The notes beneath the pieces are model-generated. The model ran no database searches. It saw only the letters and a list, made by a program, of their open reading frames with translations, and was not told the DNA's origin. A stretch of DNA of 64,000 nucleotides from Batillaria attramentaria (lineage: Eukaryota > Mollusca > Gastropoda > Batillariidae): assembly GCA_018292915.2 (NCBI GenBank), contig JACVVK020000211.1, forward strand, positions 688,501 to 752,500. Direction: 5' to 3'. Position numbers and translations under genes: made by a program. Numbering within the stretch: the first letter of the stretch is position 1; the number at the start of each line of letters is the position of its first letter. Below are positions 1-9,419 of this stretch, one piece after another.

Positions 1-955
1 TTTCAGCGATGGCTATTGTATTGTAGTCCCCTAATGCCGCGGCGGCCGGGATGGGCCAAGGGAGGGAACTGTTTAGGTAAGCGACGCAATTCGCTGAATA
101 ATGAATGGCGGTCATCGTGAGAGTGCTTTTGTGTCGGTCTGACCGAACAAAGTCACGTCCATTTTGGAGTCACTAGTCAGATGGCCTTTCTCTTTTAAAA
201 TCTAGAAAGCATGAATCTAAAGGGAGTTTGCTCATGCGCCAGTAATGCCGTTCCCAGAATTCCCTGGGGAGAATTGAGCCGGAACTGAACTGAAGTCCAG
301 TTGTATTGATGTAAATGCTCAGCCACTTCCTATACCACAGGCGGAGATAACAGAAACGATCTTTAATAGCCCTCGAAGCGGGGATAATGTCCATATTAAT
401 CTATTGTACAAAATGTGGTTATATGTGTATGATTAGGATCCGGTTTGACGAGATGACCGTATGACTGTGTGCTTTTGAATCAGTGACGTCACGTACACAC
501 GTACAGCAAGTGAAATTCACTCCCCAAATGACAAGACTGGCCGACTATGGGGCACTTTTGGCGTAAGCGAAAACGACTCTGTGACACGGTCTGCTTCAAG
601 CAGTGGTCGTTGTCGTTGGGTATGGAAATCACATCGACAAGACCAAACCACTTGCACTCTTGCGTACAAGAAAAAGAAGAAGAAAAAAGGAGGGAAGCTC
701 GGGTCACTTCTGCGTGCGCGGAAAGTACCCCGGTCATTTCTGCCTACGCGAAAAATGATCTAGTTTGTTTGTCTGATGTGTTACACTAGCACCTAATTGT
801 ATAATGGCGTAAGCTATTTGGAGCATTATTGTAGCTTATTCGGTTGCTCATAACTCAGACCTTATCATCACCACATATAATCGCATCAATTATGCATATA
901 TATGCAGTGACTGATATATTTTTGCAATTGTACTGGCGTAACCGTAAACATCAGC
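1..955. other. unassigned intergenic sequence
   Basis: Mixed-complexity sequence with no recognisable gene, SINE or tandem repeat. The open frames here are short, overlap on both strands and show no domain. A purine run near 665-695 is the only low-complexity part. Confidence 0.5.
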
Positions 956-957
956 AG

Positions 958-1130
958 TTTATAGAAAAACACCCAACAAAAATTAACAAACAAACAAACA
1001 ATCAAACAAGAACCAAAAGCCAAAACACCAACCTCAAACAACAAAAAACAAAACAAAAAACCCAACAACAATGAAAAAAAGCAAAACAACAAGAATAAAA
1101 AAAAATCCAAGCAACAGCAACAACAACAAC

Positions 1131-1191
<61 letters not shown>

Positions 1192-1295
1192 CAACCCCCC
1201 CCCCCCCCACACACACACACAAAACAACCCCCCCCCCCAAAAAAAAAAAAAAAAAAATCAGCAACAACAACAACAACCCCAAAACAAAAACAGAA
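958..1295. repeat. A/C-only low-complexity tract with (AC)n core
   Basis: About 340 bp built almost only from A and C on the plus strand: AAAC and CAA words, then an (AC)n run at about 1132-1188, C-runs and a 19-base A-run. It explains every open frame overlapping it, on both strands. Confidence 0.9.
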
Positions 1296-1299
1296 AACA

Positions 1300-2325
1300 T
1301 CTGAATGAACTGGCCGAACCCACCGCCCCATCTGTCCGTTATGTCATTTTCCACAGCTGCGTCCTTCCTCCTCATTTTATGAGCCGTGGTCAGCCTGTCA
1401 TTTTCACAATTGTGCTGGGACCTTCCGCACGCGGGCGGTACCGTCCGCGCACGCAGCCGCTGCAGGCACCGAGATGTCTCCGAGGAATTACCTTCATGCG
1501 TGTGTCTGACACCCGGTTGACATGCGTTCTGTGGCGGGTTGCGTAATCGCCAGAGCGTTCGCCGCATCAGAGTAGTTCGGTTCGTCAGCGGTGATCTGTA
1601 ATAGCGGGGCGACAGAGAAACGCGAAAATGCATTGTAACGCAATCACGTTTGAGTTTGACGCTCTCATTGGTCAGTGCATTCAAACTGAATTACTGGTGA
1701 TCATTCCGCGAAGATCATCCTGAGTCGTTGATCAACAGCGTATGAATACAGTGCACGCATTAGCAGACGACAGTACTAGCCATGACTGACTAGAGCCTAA
1801 TTTCGACTGGGGCAGCCCGGTTCGTCAATGGAACTGAGACGAACGTTTTACCACACCGCATGATCGAAAGGTAAAATAGTAATTTTAAAAGGCTTCGAAA
1901 GTCGAGAGGCGCACAACCATTTCAGTTGACACGGCCATTTACTACACGATCGGGAGAAGTCAGCGTGTCCAGATACCGAATCACCTTGGCTTGAGCACAC
2001 CGGCCGACACCGCGTTTACCGCTTGTCCGAACAGCACATCACAAACACAAACCAAGTTCTGTATCCTCAGAGCAGCACGAATCCCATTTTCAACACTACA
2101 CATTACGTTGTCAACATTTATCAGAAATAATCCAGCAAAACCAGGTATTCAAACGTTCCCGCTGCAGAACTATCGACCAGCCATGCGCATACCAACGAGC
2201 CGGTGCGCACCTCGCTCGCCTACGCAATGAGCGTCCTTTGTTCAATGAGCGTCCTTTGTTAGTTGTTGTTTTGTATGTTTTGGGGGGACTGTTTGAATTC
2301 GTTTTAGTTCCAGTGTTGATAATGA

Positions 2326-2328
<3 letters not shown>
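1300..2328. other. unassigned intergenic sequence
   Basis: About 1 kb of unique-looking sequence. The minus-strand frame crossing 1310-1684 has no recognisable domain and runs into the neighbouring A/C tract, so it is not called a gene. A short direct duplication of GAGCGTCCTTTGTT lies at about 2229-2261. Confidence 0.45.

Positions 2329-2359
<31 letters not shown>
2329..2359. repeat. (GT)15 microsatellite
   Basis: Uninterrupted GT dinucleotide run. Confidence 0.95.
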
Positions 2360-2361
<2 letters not shown>

Positions 2362-2778
2362 TGTCGTGTACTGCGTGTGTGTGCTCGCGCTCGCCGCACG
2401 TCTGTCTTCTGTCTGTATGCGCGTCCGTGTGTAGACACTTCACAGCCGTACAGCATTCGTAAATTTCATACCTCAGGACTGAGTAATTAAAGATCTGAGC
2501 TCCCAGCAAAAAGCTTTCCCAAGTGTGAAAAATTTACAGAGTCGATCGTGCAAGCACAGTCAACTCTGTCACAGTTGTAGAGTTTTCAGCGTCCCTGAAA
2601 CCTCAATAAAAGCCAAGGGCAGCCTGATTTCACAGCTCAGTTTGCGTTTTGAGTACTTTGACACTGAGCGAGAAAGATGGTGCAGCACTCAACATCCGCT
2701 AGACACTGTAGCGATGTGTCTCGCTCACTGACCAAAAGCCAAATAATGTCACGGCAAACTCGTGCTCTGGTTTTATAA

Positions 2779-3394
2779 AGGCCGTTCTTAACCGGGCGAA
2801 CCACCAGTCTGACGAACTTGTTCGGCGAACCGCTGTGTATTGTATACGAACAGGGCAAGCGCGCACACATACCTAGTTCCAGAGGTTCGGCCGAACTAGT
2901 TCTCTTTCTTAACCGACCGTTAATGATATGCATACGTCATCGCCCGAACAAGCGCGGACTCGGAAGTTGAGACAATCGTAAACAACCAAAATGGCCGCCT
3001 TCGTAGATCGAGACGACCAGGCATTTGCGGTAGTTATCGTTTTGAGTGAACTCTTGGAAGCCGAGGAAGAGGAGAAACTTGAAGAGGAAAAGAGCGCAAA
3101 AGAGGGAAATGTGAAGTGAGTCGATAGCCGCCATGCCGTCCGCCATTTTCCTCAACTTTGTACATGCGCACAACAGCTCTCCCCGAGCAGCCAATCAGAG
3201 CGCAGGATCGCAAAAGGCTCGCGAGGGTTCCCACAACACGCTATGCAGTCCTCGAACCTAGTTCGCCGATCCTTTCGAACCAGGGTTTGCGCACAAGTAT
3301 TTGGTCGGTTAAGAAACAACTTGCGCGAACCTAGTTCGCCGTACTCTCCGAACCTAGTTCGCGAACCAAAAGTCTGCCCGGTTAAGAACGGCCT
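2779..3394. mobile_element. non-autonomous PIF/Harbinger-like DNA transposon
   Basis: A 616-bp element with perfect 19-bp terminal inverted repeats, starting AGGCCGTTCTTAACCGGGC on each strand. It is flanked on both sides by the trinucleotide TAA (2776-2778 and 3395-3397), which matches the TWA target duplication of the PIF/Harbinger superfamily. Subterminal sequence is rich in repeated GAACCTAGTTCG words, three in the right part and degenerate ones in the left. The inside holds one short acidic reading frame (2991-3119) followed by a splice-donor-like GTGAGT. It is far too short for a full two-gene Harbinger, so it is a deletion derivative or MITE. Superfamily assignment rests on the TSD and TIR pattern only. 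Confidence 0.7.
2991..3119 (+). CDS. short acidic reading frame inside the Harbinger-like element
   Basis: A 42-codon frame beginning ATGGCCGCC, a good Kozak-like context, and stopping at TGA 3117-3119. The product begins MAAFVDRDDQ, continues with a hydrophobic VVIVLSELL stretch and ends in a Glu/Lys-rich tail (EAEEEEKLEEEK). GTGAGT at 3116-3121 could be a splice donor, so this may be the remaining first exon of a transposase gene whose later exons were deleted. Acidic starts of this kind occur in HARBI1-like nucleases, but no catalytic residue is present and similarity is not shown. It sits between the TIRs and has no partner gene here. It is unlikely to make a functional protein today. Confidence 0.4.
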   Translation: MAAFVDRDDQAFAVVIVLSELLEAEEEEKLEEEKSAKEGNVK

Positions 3395-3565
3395 TAAGGG
3401 TCCCCGAAGCGCTGAAAACTCTGCAACTGTGACAGAGTTGCCTGGATTATGTACAGTCGAAGGAGCCGCGGTTTAAAAAAAAAAAACGCAATGTTTGCGG
3501 CTTTTTGCTGAGATTGCAGATTTTTAAGCCTGTGCATTGTGTCCCGTGTCCCTAACCTGTGCTGC

Positions 3566-3627
3566 ACACACACACACACGCACACGCACACTGACACACA
3601 CACACGCACACGCACACACACACACAC
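3566..3627. repeat. interrupted (AC)n microsatellite
   Basis: CA dinucleotides with CGCA and CTGA interruptions. Confidence 0.9.
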
Positions 3628-3740
3628 AAGTCACGAGATCTTCCGGTCCCAGGGCTCTTTAGGCGCTAAGACTTTCCGTCATTCCACGCTTTTTCTCAGC
3701 TTTACTTTTTTTTCTATGTGTGGTGGCAGTGGTGGCGGTT

Positions 3741-3753
3741 GGGGGGGGGGGGG
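3741..3753. repeat. G13 homopolymer
   Basis: Pure G-run inside a GGT/GGC-rich stretch. Confidence 0.9.
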
Positions 3754-4109
3754 AGGGGGCAAGTTTGTTTTTGTCACGACTTTGTTCTCCTGGTGTACCC
3801 CAGCACGTGCTGCACGCTGTGTCGTTGTGACTGAGTTGTGCTCACTCACTGTTGAAAGGCAACGCGGTGCGTATAAAACGGCTGTCGCTGGCACGGTCTT
3901 TCCCTTTTTTTACACGGAGGACACTGAGCGTGTTGAACTCCAAACAATGCCAGGTATAACAACGCATAGCTTTTTGGTTGTTTTTTTTGGTCCTACTATC
4001 GGAATCGGTCGAAATCCACAAACTGTGTCAACTACCCTTTGAAGCGCCCAATCCAATTTTTATTTTATTTTATGTGCTGTAGGACATTATCCCATTATCG
4101 CTGTCACAT

Positions 4110-4240
4110 CCGTGTGTTCGGATCCCGGCAGGGGCTAAATATTTGTGCAGGGCCCGCCTGTAAAAGTCGGGGTTAGGGAGTTTAGCCCCGGGTTAGAGTC
4201 AAACCTCGAAATAAACTAGCTGTAGGATTAAATTTAGTTA
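4110..4240 (+). mobile_element. SINE family C fragment, tRNA-derived
   Basis: Starts at a B-box-like GTTCGGATCCC (4117-4127), followed by GGGGCTAAATATTTGTGC, which resembles the SINE A body, and then a different 3' part. That 3' part (GGCCCGCCTGTAAAAGTCGG, GGGTTAGGGAGT, AACTAGCTGTAG) recurs in reverse at 28560-28668. The A-box half of the head is not clear, so the copy is probably 5'-decayed. Confidence 0.65.
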
Positions 4241-4784
4241 ATAAAAGTACTGCTGTGTTCGGGCTTGTTTACGAGTTTCACATCGCGGGTACATTACAGA
4301 AGCTGTTCAAAGCGCGGCGTTTTTCCCTACCAGTTCACATCGCACGTGCGAGGAACAGCTCAGCACAATCAGATAAGCACCACCTATGCCGGTCAAAGGG
4401 TGTACCTTTTAGTTTTTCACACACAATTATCCGTCTGTTTAATCTTGACAGCTGGTACCTCAATCCCCGCCATTTTTTGCCGCCTCAGCCAATAGCCTCT
4501 CTTTCGTGCACATCCGGGTAATTATCCGTCAAAAAAGAAATCAATGCACTAGGTGTATCCACTCCTGTTTACACAGGGAAACTGTTTGTTCAGGAAACGT
4601 TGTTTCACATGTGCAGATTAATTTTTTTCGCCCCTCGACCGTGGTAACATATTGTTCCACAGATTCTCAGCTAGCAAACAAGAGGTAAGCAAATAGGTGG
4701 GACTCGCAGGAAATTGTTTCTGAACGCGAGTACGGTATTGCAAAAATGGCTAGTGTCAGTTCAGCCCATGTATATATGGACGTT

Positions 4785-5175
4785 TAATAATAATAATAAT
4801 AATATTGTACTGGCGCTTTACCCAGTTTCACGAATCGGCTCAAAGCGCCGCGAACTGAACCCAACACGCACGCTCACGTGAATCACGCGCATTCTCTCAC
4901 ACACTGGACATAAACACATTACAATTACGTGGTGCGAAGGGTCAGCTCAGCTATTTAAATTTCGGAATTTAGAATTGCATTTATTTTTCGAATTTGGTGG
5001 GCTGAACATTTCCAAAGCAGAGGGGGAGGAAGCCGGAGTACCCGGAGAGAACCCCCGACGATCGGCCCGAATGAACGGTGCCACATACGAGAAGGAAAAG
5101 CCCCGAGTGGGACTCGAACCCCTGACCTCTCGCATTGGTGACAAGTCTTTTAACCACTAGACCACCGACCGCCCC
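4785..5175 (-). mobile_element. ATT-tailed tRNA-derived SINE, full-length copy
   Basis: Read on the minus strand, the element starts at about 5175 with a tRNA-like head: an A-box-like TGGTCTAGTGGTTAAA and the B-box GGTTCGAGTCC at about 5110-5120. A body follows, and the 3' end is GCGCTTTGAGCC...GGGTAAAGCGCC and an (ATT)n tail at 4786-4804. The GCGC-rich 3' end resembles those of the LINE remnants at 40975 and 46305, which suggests mobilisation by a CR1/L2-like LINE (inference). Headless relatives lie at 6762-7005 and 60119-60365. Confidence 0.8.
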
Positions 5176-5186
5176 GTTTGTAATTA

Positions 5187-5300
5187 AACGTGTCGTGGAG
5201 TTCGAATCCCGATAGAAAGAGAGCCAGAATTTTGACTGGCTTTTTCCTCGTTGTGTTTGATATCACCCCAGAGCTTAAAATCTTCTACCTCAGGTTTTGG
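5187..5300 (+). mobile_element. diverged SINE family A fragment
   Basis: GAGTTCGAATCCCG (B-box-like), then GACTGGCTTTTTCCTCGTTG and TTTGATATCACCCC match the order of the SINE A body. The 3' end is lost. Confidence 0.55.
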
Positions 5301-5480
5301 CGGATTTCCACCCTTGGCTATAATCGTTCCTCCTGCTCCAGTAAGTGTGTTTCCTTCTGTGGGGCGCTTAAAATATTATCAAAACGCACCAGACTGCACA
5401 GATTTTAGTCGTCTAAGTCTAAAATGGGGCCCTGCACCCTTTAATGTAGACACGGGCGAACAATCCGTTCACAGCCAACG

Positions 5481-5483
<3 letters not shown>

Positions 5484-5549
<66 letters not shown>
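5484..5549. repeat. (GT)33 microsatellite
   Basis: Uninterrupted GT run. A short (CAC)n run follows at about 5607-5625. Confidence 0.95.
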
Positions 5550-5550
<1 letters not shown>

Positions 5551-5923
5551 CTATACGTATGAAACAGGACAGCAATGTCCCTCTATCCCATATTTAAACT
5601 CAACAACCACCACCACCACCACCACTGCACCAACAGAAACAACGACAACTACTTTATCGAATTCGTATTCCTAGAAATACGAATACCGTACGAGACACCA
5701 CCAAACCCACTTCATATAAAAAAGGTATCACTTGCATTTCACTGCATGTACACATTTAGCAACGTGACAATATTAAGCTGGCATATTCTAGCCACGTTGT
5801 ACTACACAGGCTAATATTACACGTTTATTAAATAGCCTCTGCATTCATAACATAGCCAGTCTTACATATCGTGTTGCAATTTAAAAGGCGTAATCTTTGG
5901 CAAGTTAGAAACACGTTCATGTC

Positions 5924-6068
5924 ATGGCCAAAAACGTAAGTGAACAATACTTTTTCGAACTTGTGTACCCAGACGCAGCATCTGACGAAAGTCAAACAGG
6001 CTTCCCGTGCCTTGTTCTGAAGAAGAAATCGGGAAATGGCGCCAAAAGAGTGGACGCTGATTTTAATG
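5924..6068 (+). CDS. candidate first coding exon, unknown protein
   Basis: An ATG at 5924 opens 48 codons that look protein-like rather than low-complexity, beginning MAKNVSEQYFFELVYPDAAS and containing GFPCLVLKKKSGNG. The frame runs directly into AATG|GTAAGT at 6065-6074, a consensus 5' splice site, so 5924-6068 would be a first exon ending in phase 1. The frame continues open past the donor only into C- and CA-repeats, which supports an exon end there. I do not recognise the family. No matching second exon, promoter or untranslated region could be identified in the window. The repeat-rich downstream sequence would be intron. The neighbours are SINEs and microsatellites and give no functional hint. 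It could be an isolated pseudo-exon. Confidence 0.35.
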
Positions 6069-6118
6069 GTAAGTCGGTCAATTTTCTGTCATTTCAGATT
6101 TCTCTAATTCTGTATCTC

Positions 6119-6167
6119 CCCCCCCCCCCCCCGCCCCCCACCCCCTCCCCGAACACACCCGATCTGC

Positions 6168-6233
<66 letters not shown>

Positions 6234-6246
6234 CTCTCTCTCTCTC
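6119..6246. repeat. C-rich tract, (AC)31 and (TC)8 compound microsatellite
   Basis: C-rich stretch 6119-6150, AC run 6169-6230, TC run 6231-6246. Confidence 0.95.
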
Positions 6247-6343
6247 CCTCCCCTTTGTTTTAGTAATCATGTACCTTCTTGTCCACTATGCGAATGCTTA
6301 TACGTGTTTGATTGATTGAAATTCCAGCGGGTTTGAAAATCCG

Positions 6344-6381
6344 TGTCTGTCTCTGTGTCTCGCTGTGTCTGCCTGTCTCTG

Positions 6382-6456
<75 letters not shown>

Positions 6457-6540
6457 GTCTTCCTGTCTCAGTGTCAGCCTGTCTGTCTGTCTCCCTCCCT
6501 CTCTCTCTCTCTCTCCCCCCCCCCCCCCACACACACACAC
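6344..6540. repeat. GTCT/CT compound microsatellite
   Basis: Tetranucleotide CTGT runs grade into a (CT)n run at about 6403-6452, then degenerate GTCT, CT, C14 and (AC)n. Long frames on both strands here (Leu/Ser-rich or Arg/Glu-rich) are artefacts of this tract. Confidence 0.9.
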
Positions 6541-6761
6541 CGCAACCCCTCCCTTCTTTTGTTTCAATATTCACGTGCATTCTTGTACACCATGCTTGAA
6601 TGTTTAGATAGTTTGTTGGAATGTTTGAAATTCGAGCGGGTTACTGTTACTCGGGAAAAGCGGATCGCATCGGCATCCGTCGTGTCACCAACTGCTTCAC
6701 CATCGCCATTAATTAAATAATTAATTCATAATTATTAATTTATTCATAATTAATATGAAAC

Positions 6762-7005
6762 CATTCTTAATAATGATAATAGTTATAACTACGTATTGTG
6801 CAGTCGCTTCACCCAGTTTCCTGAACTGGCTCAAAGCGGCGCGAACTGAACCCAACACACAAGCTTACGTAAGTCGCACGCATTCTCTCACACACTACAA
6901 TCACGTGGTGCGAAGGGTCAGCTCAGCAATTTAACTTTTATAACTTAGAATTGCATTTTTTTTTCCCGGAAAATTGTGAGCTGAACATTTTCAGAGCAGC
7001 TGATA
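6762..7005 (-). mobile_element. ATT-tailed SINE, headless copy
   Basis: Matches the 3' two thirds of the SINE at 4785-5175 (CACCCAGTTTCCTGAACTGG, GGTGCGAAGGGTCAGCTCAG, GAGCTGAACATTTTC) and stops just after AGAGCAG. The tRNA head is missing. An AT-rich palindromic stretch (TAATTAATTCATAATTATTA) lies just 5' of it on the plus strand at 6705-6755. Confidence 0.7.
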
Positions 7006-7390
7006 ATAACCGCATAATTATTATACTGACTATGAACGCACTGAGGCAAAAGTCTTACTCGCTACTTTTTTTCCCCCCTGAGCCATAAGATGCACTGCCA
7101 GTCAAGACTGGGCCAGAATCTTAACTAAAAGAACTTTCCCAAGACAACAAAGTCAAGGAAAGATTCCCTTTCCCGTCTTTTCAGCAGAGGGGGTCAAGTT
7201 GTATTGACTTATTGACCGCTGAAAAAAAGCTTTGCGCACACGACCCATGCCCGTTCTACGCGTTGGTGGAACACGAGGACAGTCACACATTGACAACGAT
7301 GGTGTTACTCCTGTATGTACCATATCGGCCACTGTCGATGTTTTAGTCAAATTTTCTTTGTGCATTTCCTCGCTTATTTTGCTGTATTAT

Positions 7391-7412
7391 CATACTACTA
7401 CTACTACTACTA
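7391..7412. repeat. (TAC)7 microsatellite
   Basis: Short trinucleotide run. Confidence 0.85.
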
Positions 7413-7491
7413 AATGGTATTTGTAGGGCGTATTTCTTTAGAATAAAACTCACTGGGCCAATCACTCACCGACACTCACACACATTTTACA

Positions 7492-7644
7492 CATGGTGGA
7501 CACGCATACACTGGCGAGCGTTGTTTCAGTTTTGTGGCACCAACTTTTTGGAATTCTCCGCCAGCAAATCTGAGAAATGCCCCCCCACTGTCTAGTTTTA
7601 AGAGCAATTTTAAAACTTTTCTCTTTTGTAAAGCCTTCCAGTAA
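7492..7644 (+). pseudogene. non-LTR retrotransposon RT, C-terminal fragment
   Basis: The frame at 7492-7644 ends in TAA (7642-7644) and carries the C-terminal signature of CR1/L2/Jockey-type reverse transcriptase proteins. It reads TGERCFSFVAPTFWNS, then PPANLRNAPPLSSFKSNFKT and FLFCKAFQ. In the family this region typically reads G-R-SFS-AP-WNSLP--LR---SLSSFK--LK--LF, downstream of the palm and thumb. Only about 50 residues remain. The palm with its catalytic aspartates is absent, so it is a 5'-truncated dead copy. The 3' UTR probably runs into the AT-rich sequence to about 7760. No poly-A or target duplication could be fixed. Confidence 0.75.
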
Positions 7645-7830
7645 TTTCCTGTGTCAGAAGCTAGTCGGTTTCACCAAAGGATTTCATCATAAATATAGAA
7701 CTGTATTACATGATTTACATATTTACAATATAATCGTAACTATTTAAATTACCGTCGTGTTATTTATGAATTTATCATTACAACATTAAGGGAAAAACTT
7801 ATACCTTGTGCCAAAATAGTGATGACAAAG

Positions 7831-7832
7831 GA

Positions 7833-7868
<36 letters not shown>
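7831..7868. repeat. (GA)n microsatellite
   Basis: GA run with one AA interruption. Confidence 0.9.
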
Positions 7869-8178
7869 CGCACTCCTAGCCACAGCACAAGACGATGGCC
7901 AAAACTGGAGTGTACTAAGAAACAACGCATCCGGTGTCGAATTCACGCCTGGATCTGCTTGCCCGTTCGATGGCCGGTTCGGCGGCATGCATTTTTACGC
8001 TGCCTGGTCAGTCTTGGGTACAGTTCTGCCTTCGGTCACGGTTCGATGATAACCATAACAGAGAACTTCCGATGCGTTTGTCACGCACGGGTTGATCTCG
8101 GAAGAATTCTTTTGAGTTCAAGATGTAGAGGTCAACGACATTTCTCAGTGGGCATTTGACATTCTCCGATTTTGCGTG

Positions 8179-8198
8179 TTTTTTTTTTTTTTTTTTTT
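8179..8198. repeat. T20 homopolymer
   Basis: Pure T-run. Confidence 0.9.
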
Positions 8199-8237
8199 AA
8201 ATGTTCCTCTTTTGGGCTTTGAAGTTGTTTCTAAGAC

Positions 8238-8315
8238 AAATTCATGCATTCAGATTAATTTGCACACGTACACGCCAAATTCATGCATTCAGATTAATTT
8301 GCACACGTACACGCC
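8238..8315. repeat. perfect 39-bp tandem duplication
   Basis: Two identical adjacent 39-bp units (8238-8276 and 8277-8315) starting AAATTCATGCATTC and ending CGTACACGCC. Perfect identity suggests a recent duplication. Confidence 0.95.
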
Positions 8316-8616
8316 CCGCGTCACTATGTCGGAATGGTCTTCGTAGACTATGCAGTATTACGTATCGCTGATGTCAATAATTATGGTTTGCAAGTTTTCA
8401 ATAGCGGTAGCTGGTCCGAGGCAAGAACTTTCACAGTAATCTGTAATGCTGTCAGTTGCAACTGACGATGTGCCCTTGTCGTAGTCAGAGACATATAATT
8501 ATACAAAAAACATCACTTTAAAAAACCCTATTCAGTCTCTTTTGCGAAGACTTCCACTGGGCCGTTCTGAACATTGTAACACTATGATAGTTCCGCATTT
8601 CAATGTTACAGGTGTG

Positions 8617-8619
<3 letters not shown>

Positions 8620-8678
<59 letters not shown>
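8620..8678. repeat. (GT)n microsatellite
   Basis: Uninterrupted GT run of about 59 bp. Confidence 0.95.
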
Positions 8679-8679
<1 letters not shown>

Positions 8680-8718
8680 CTGTTACCTATAGTGCTTATA
8701 TTGTAATCTGTCTTTGTA

Positions 8719-8766
8719 CTGTAATCAGGGACTTACATAGAATTCTATGCAAGTCCCTGCTGTAAT
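8719..8766. repeat. 34-bp palindrome flanked by 7-bp direct repeats
   Basis: 8726-8759 is an inverted repeat with one mismatch in 17 pairs, starting CAGGGACTTA and centred on GAATTC. CTGTAAT lies on both sides (8719-8725 and 8760-8766). The arrangement resembles a tiny insertion with a target duplication, or a replication-slippage palindrome. Confidence 0.85.
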
Positions 8767-8831
8767 TTAGTATAGCACTGTGACTATTTATTGTTGACCT
8801 GAACATTGTTCCACACACTTGATGTATTCTT

Positions 8832-9273
8832 TAAAAAAAAAACCCAAAAAAAACCACAAAAAACAAACAACAAAACCCCCGCTAAAAAAAAAAGCAAAAC
8901 AAGAAACCAACAAAAAACACAACAAACACAACAACAACAACAACAAATAAAATAAAAAGTGCTCATCAGTACAACAACAACAACAACAACAACAACAAAT
9001 AAAATAAAATGTGCTCATCAGTACAACAACAACAACAACAACAACAACAAATAAAATAAAAAGTGCTCATCAGTACAACAACAACAACAACAACAACAAC
9101 AAATAAAATAAAATGTGCTCATCAGTACAACAACAACAACAACAACAAATAAAATAAAATGTGCTCATCAGTACAACAACAACAACAACAACAACAACAA
9201 ATAAAATAAAATGTGCTCATCAGTACAACAACAACAACAACAACAACAAATAAAATAAAATGTGCTCATCAGT
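8832..9273. repeat. CAA-rich minisatellite, about 7 units
   Basis: A/C-rich lead-in at 8832-8925, then tandem units of about 50-60 bp. Each unit is a (CAA)n block of varying length, ATAAAATAAAA, and TGCTCATCAGTA. Unit length varies mostly by CAA number, and an AAGTGC/ATGTGC variant distinguishes units. Confidence 0.95.
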
Positions 9274-9419
9274 AACTACTTCACACATTTCATCTGAGAT
9301 GCTATCGTCTCGACCCTGAGCATAAAAGAGGAGTCTCCGTCACTCTGAATCCGGTCAATGGAAATCAAGAAGCTCTAGACGCAGAAGAAATGGAACCAAC
9401 TCTTGAACAGTTGCCAAAT

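Larger units (their letters stand above)
2560..3442. repeat. outer inverted repeat enclosing the Harbinger-like element
   Basis: Arms of about 34 bp at 2562-2595 and 3406-3440 are near-perfect reverse complements (AACTCTGTCACAGTTG, then AGAGTTTTCAGCG). They lie outside the TAA-flanked element at 2779-3394. About 180 bp separate the left arm from the element but only about 10 bp separate the right arm. The element therefore may have inserted asymmetrically into an older palindromic repeat. Confidence 0.7.

Noticed and set aside
1034..1684. 216-codon minus-strand open frame, the longest in the window
   Set aside because: Its C-terminal half is translated A/C tract and microsatellite. The rest has no domain.
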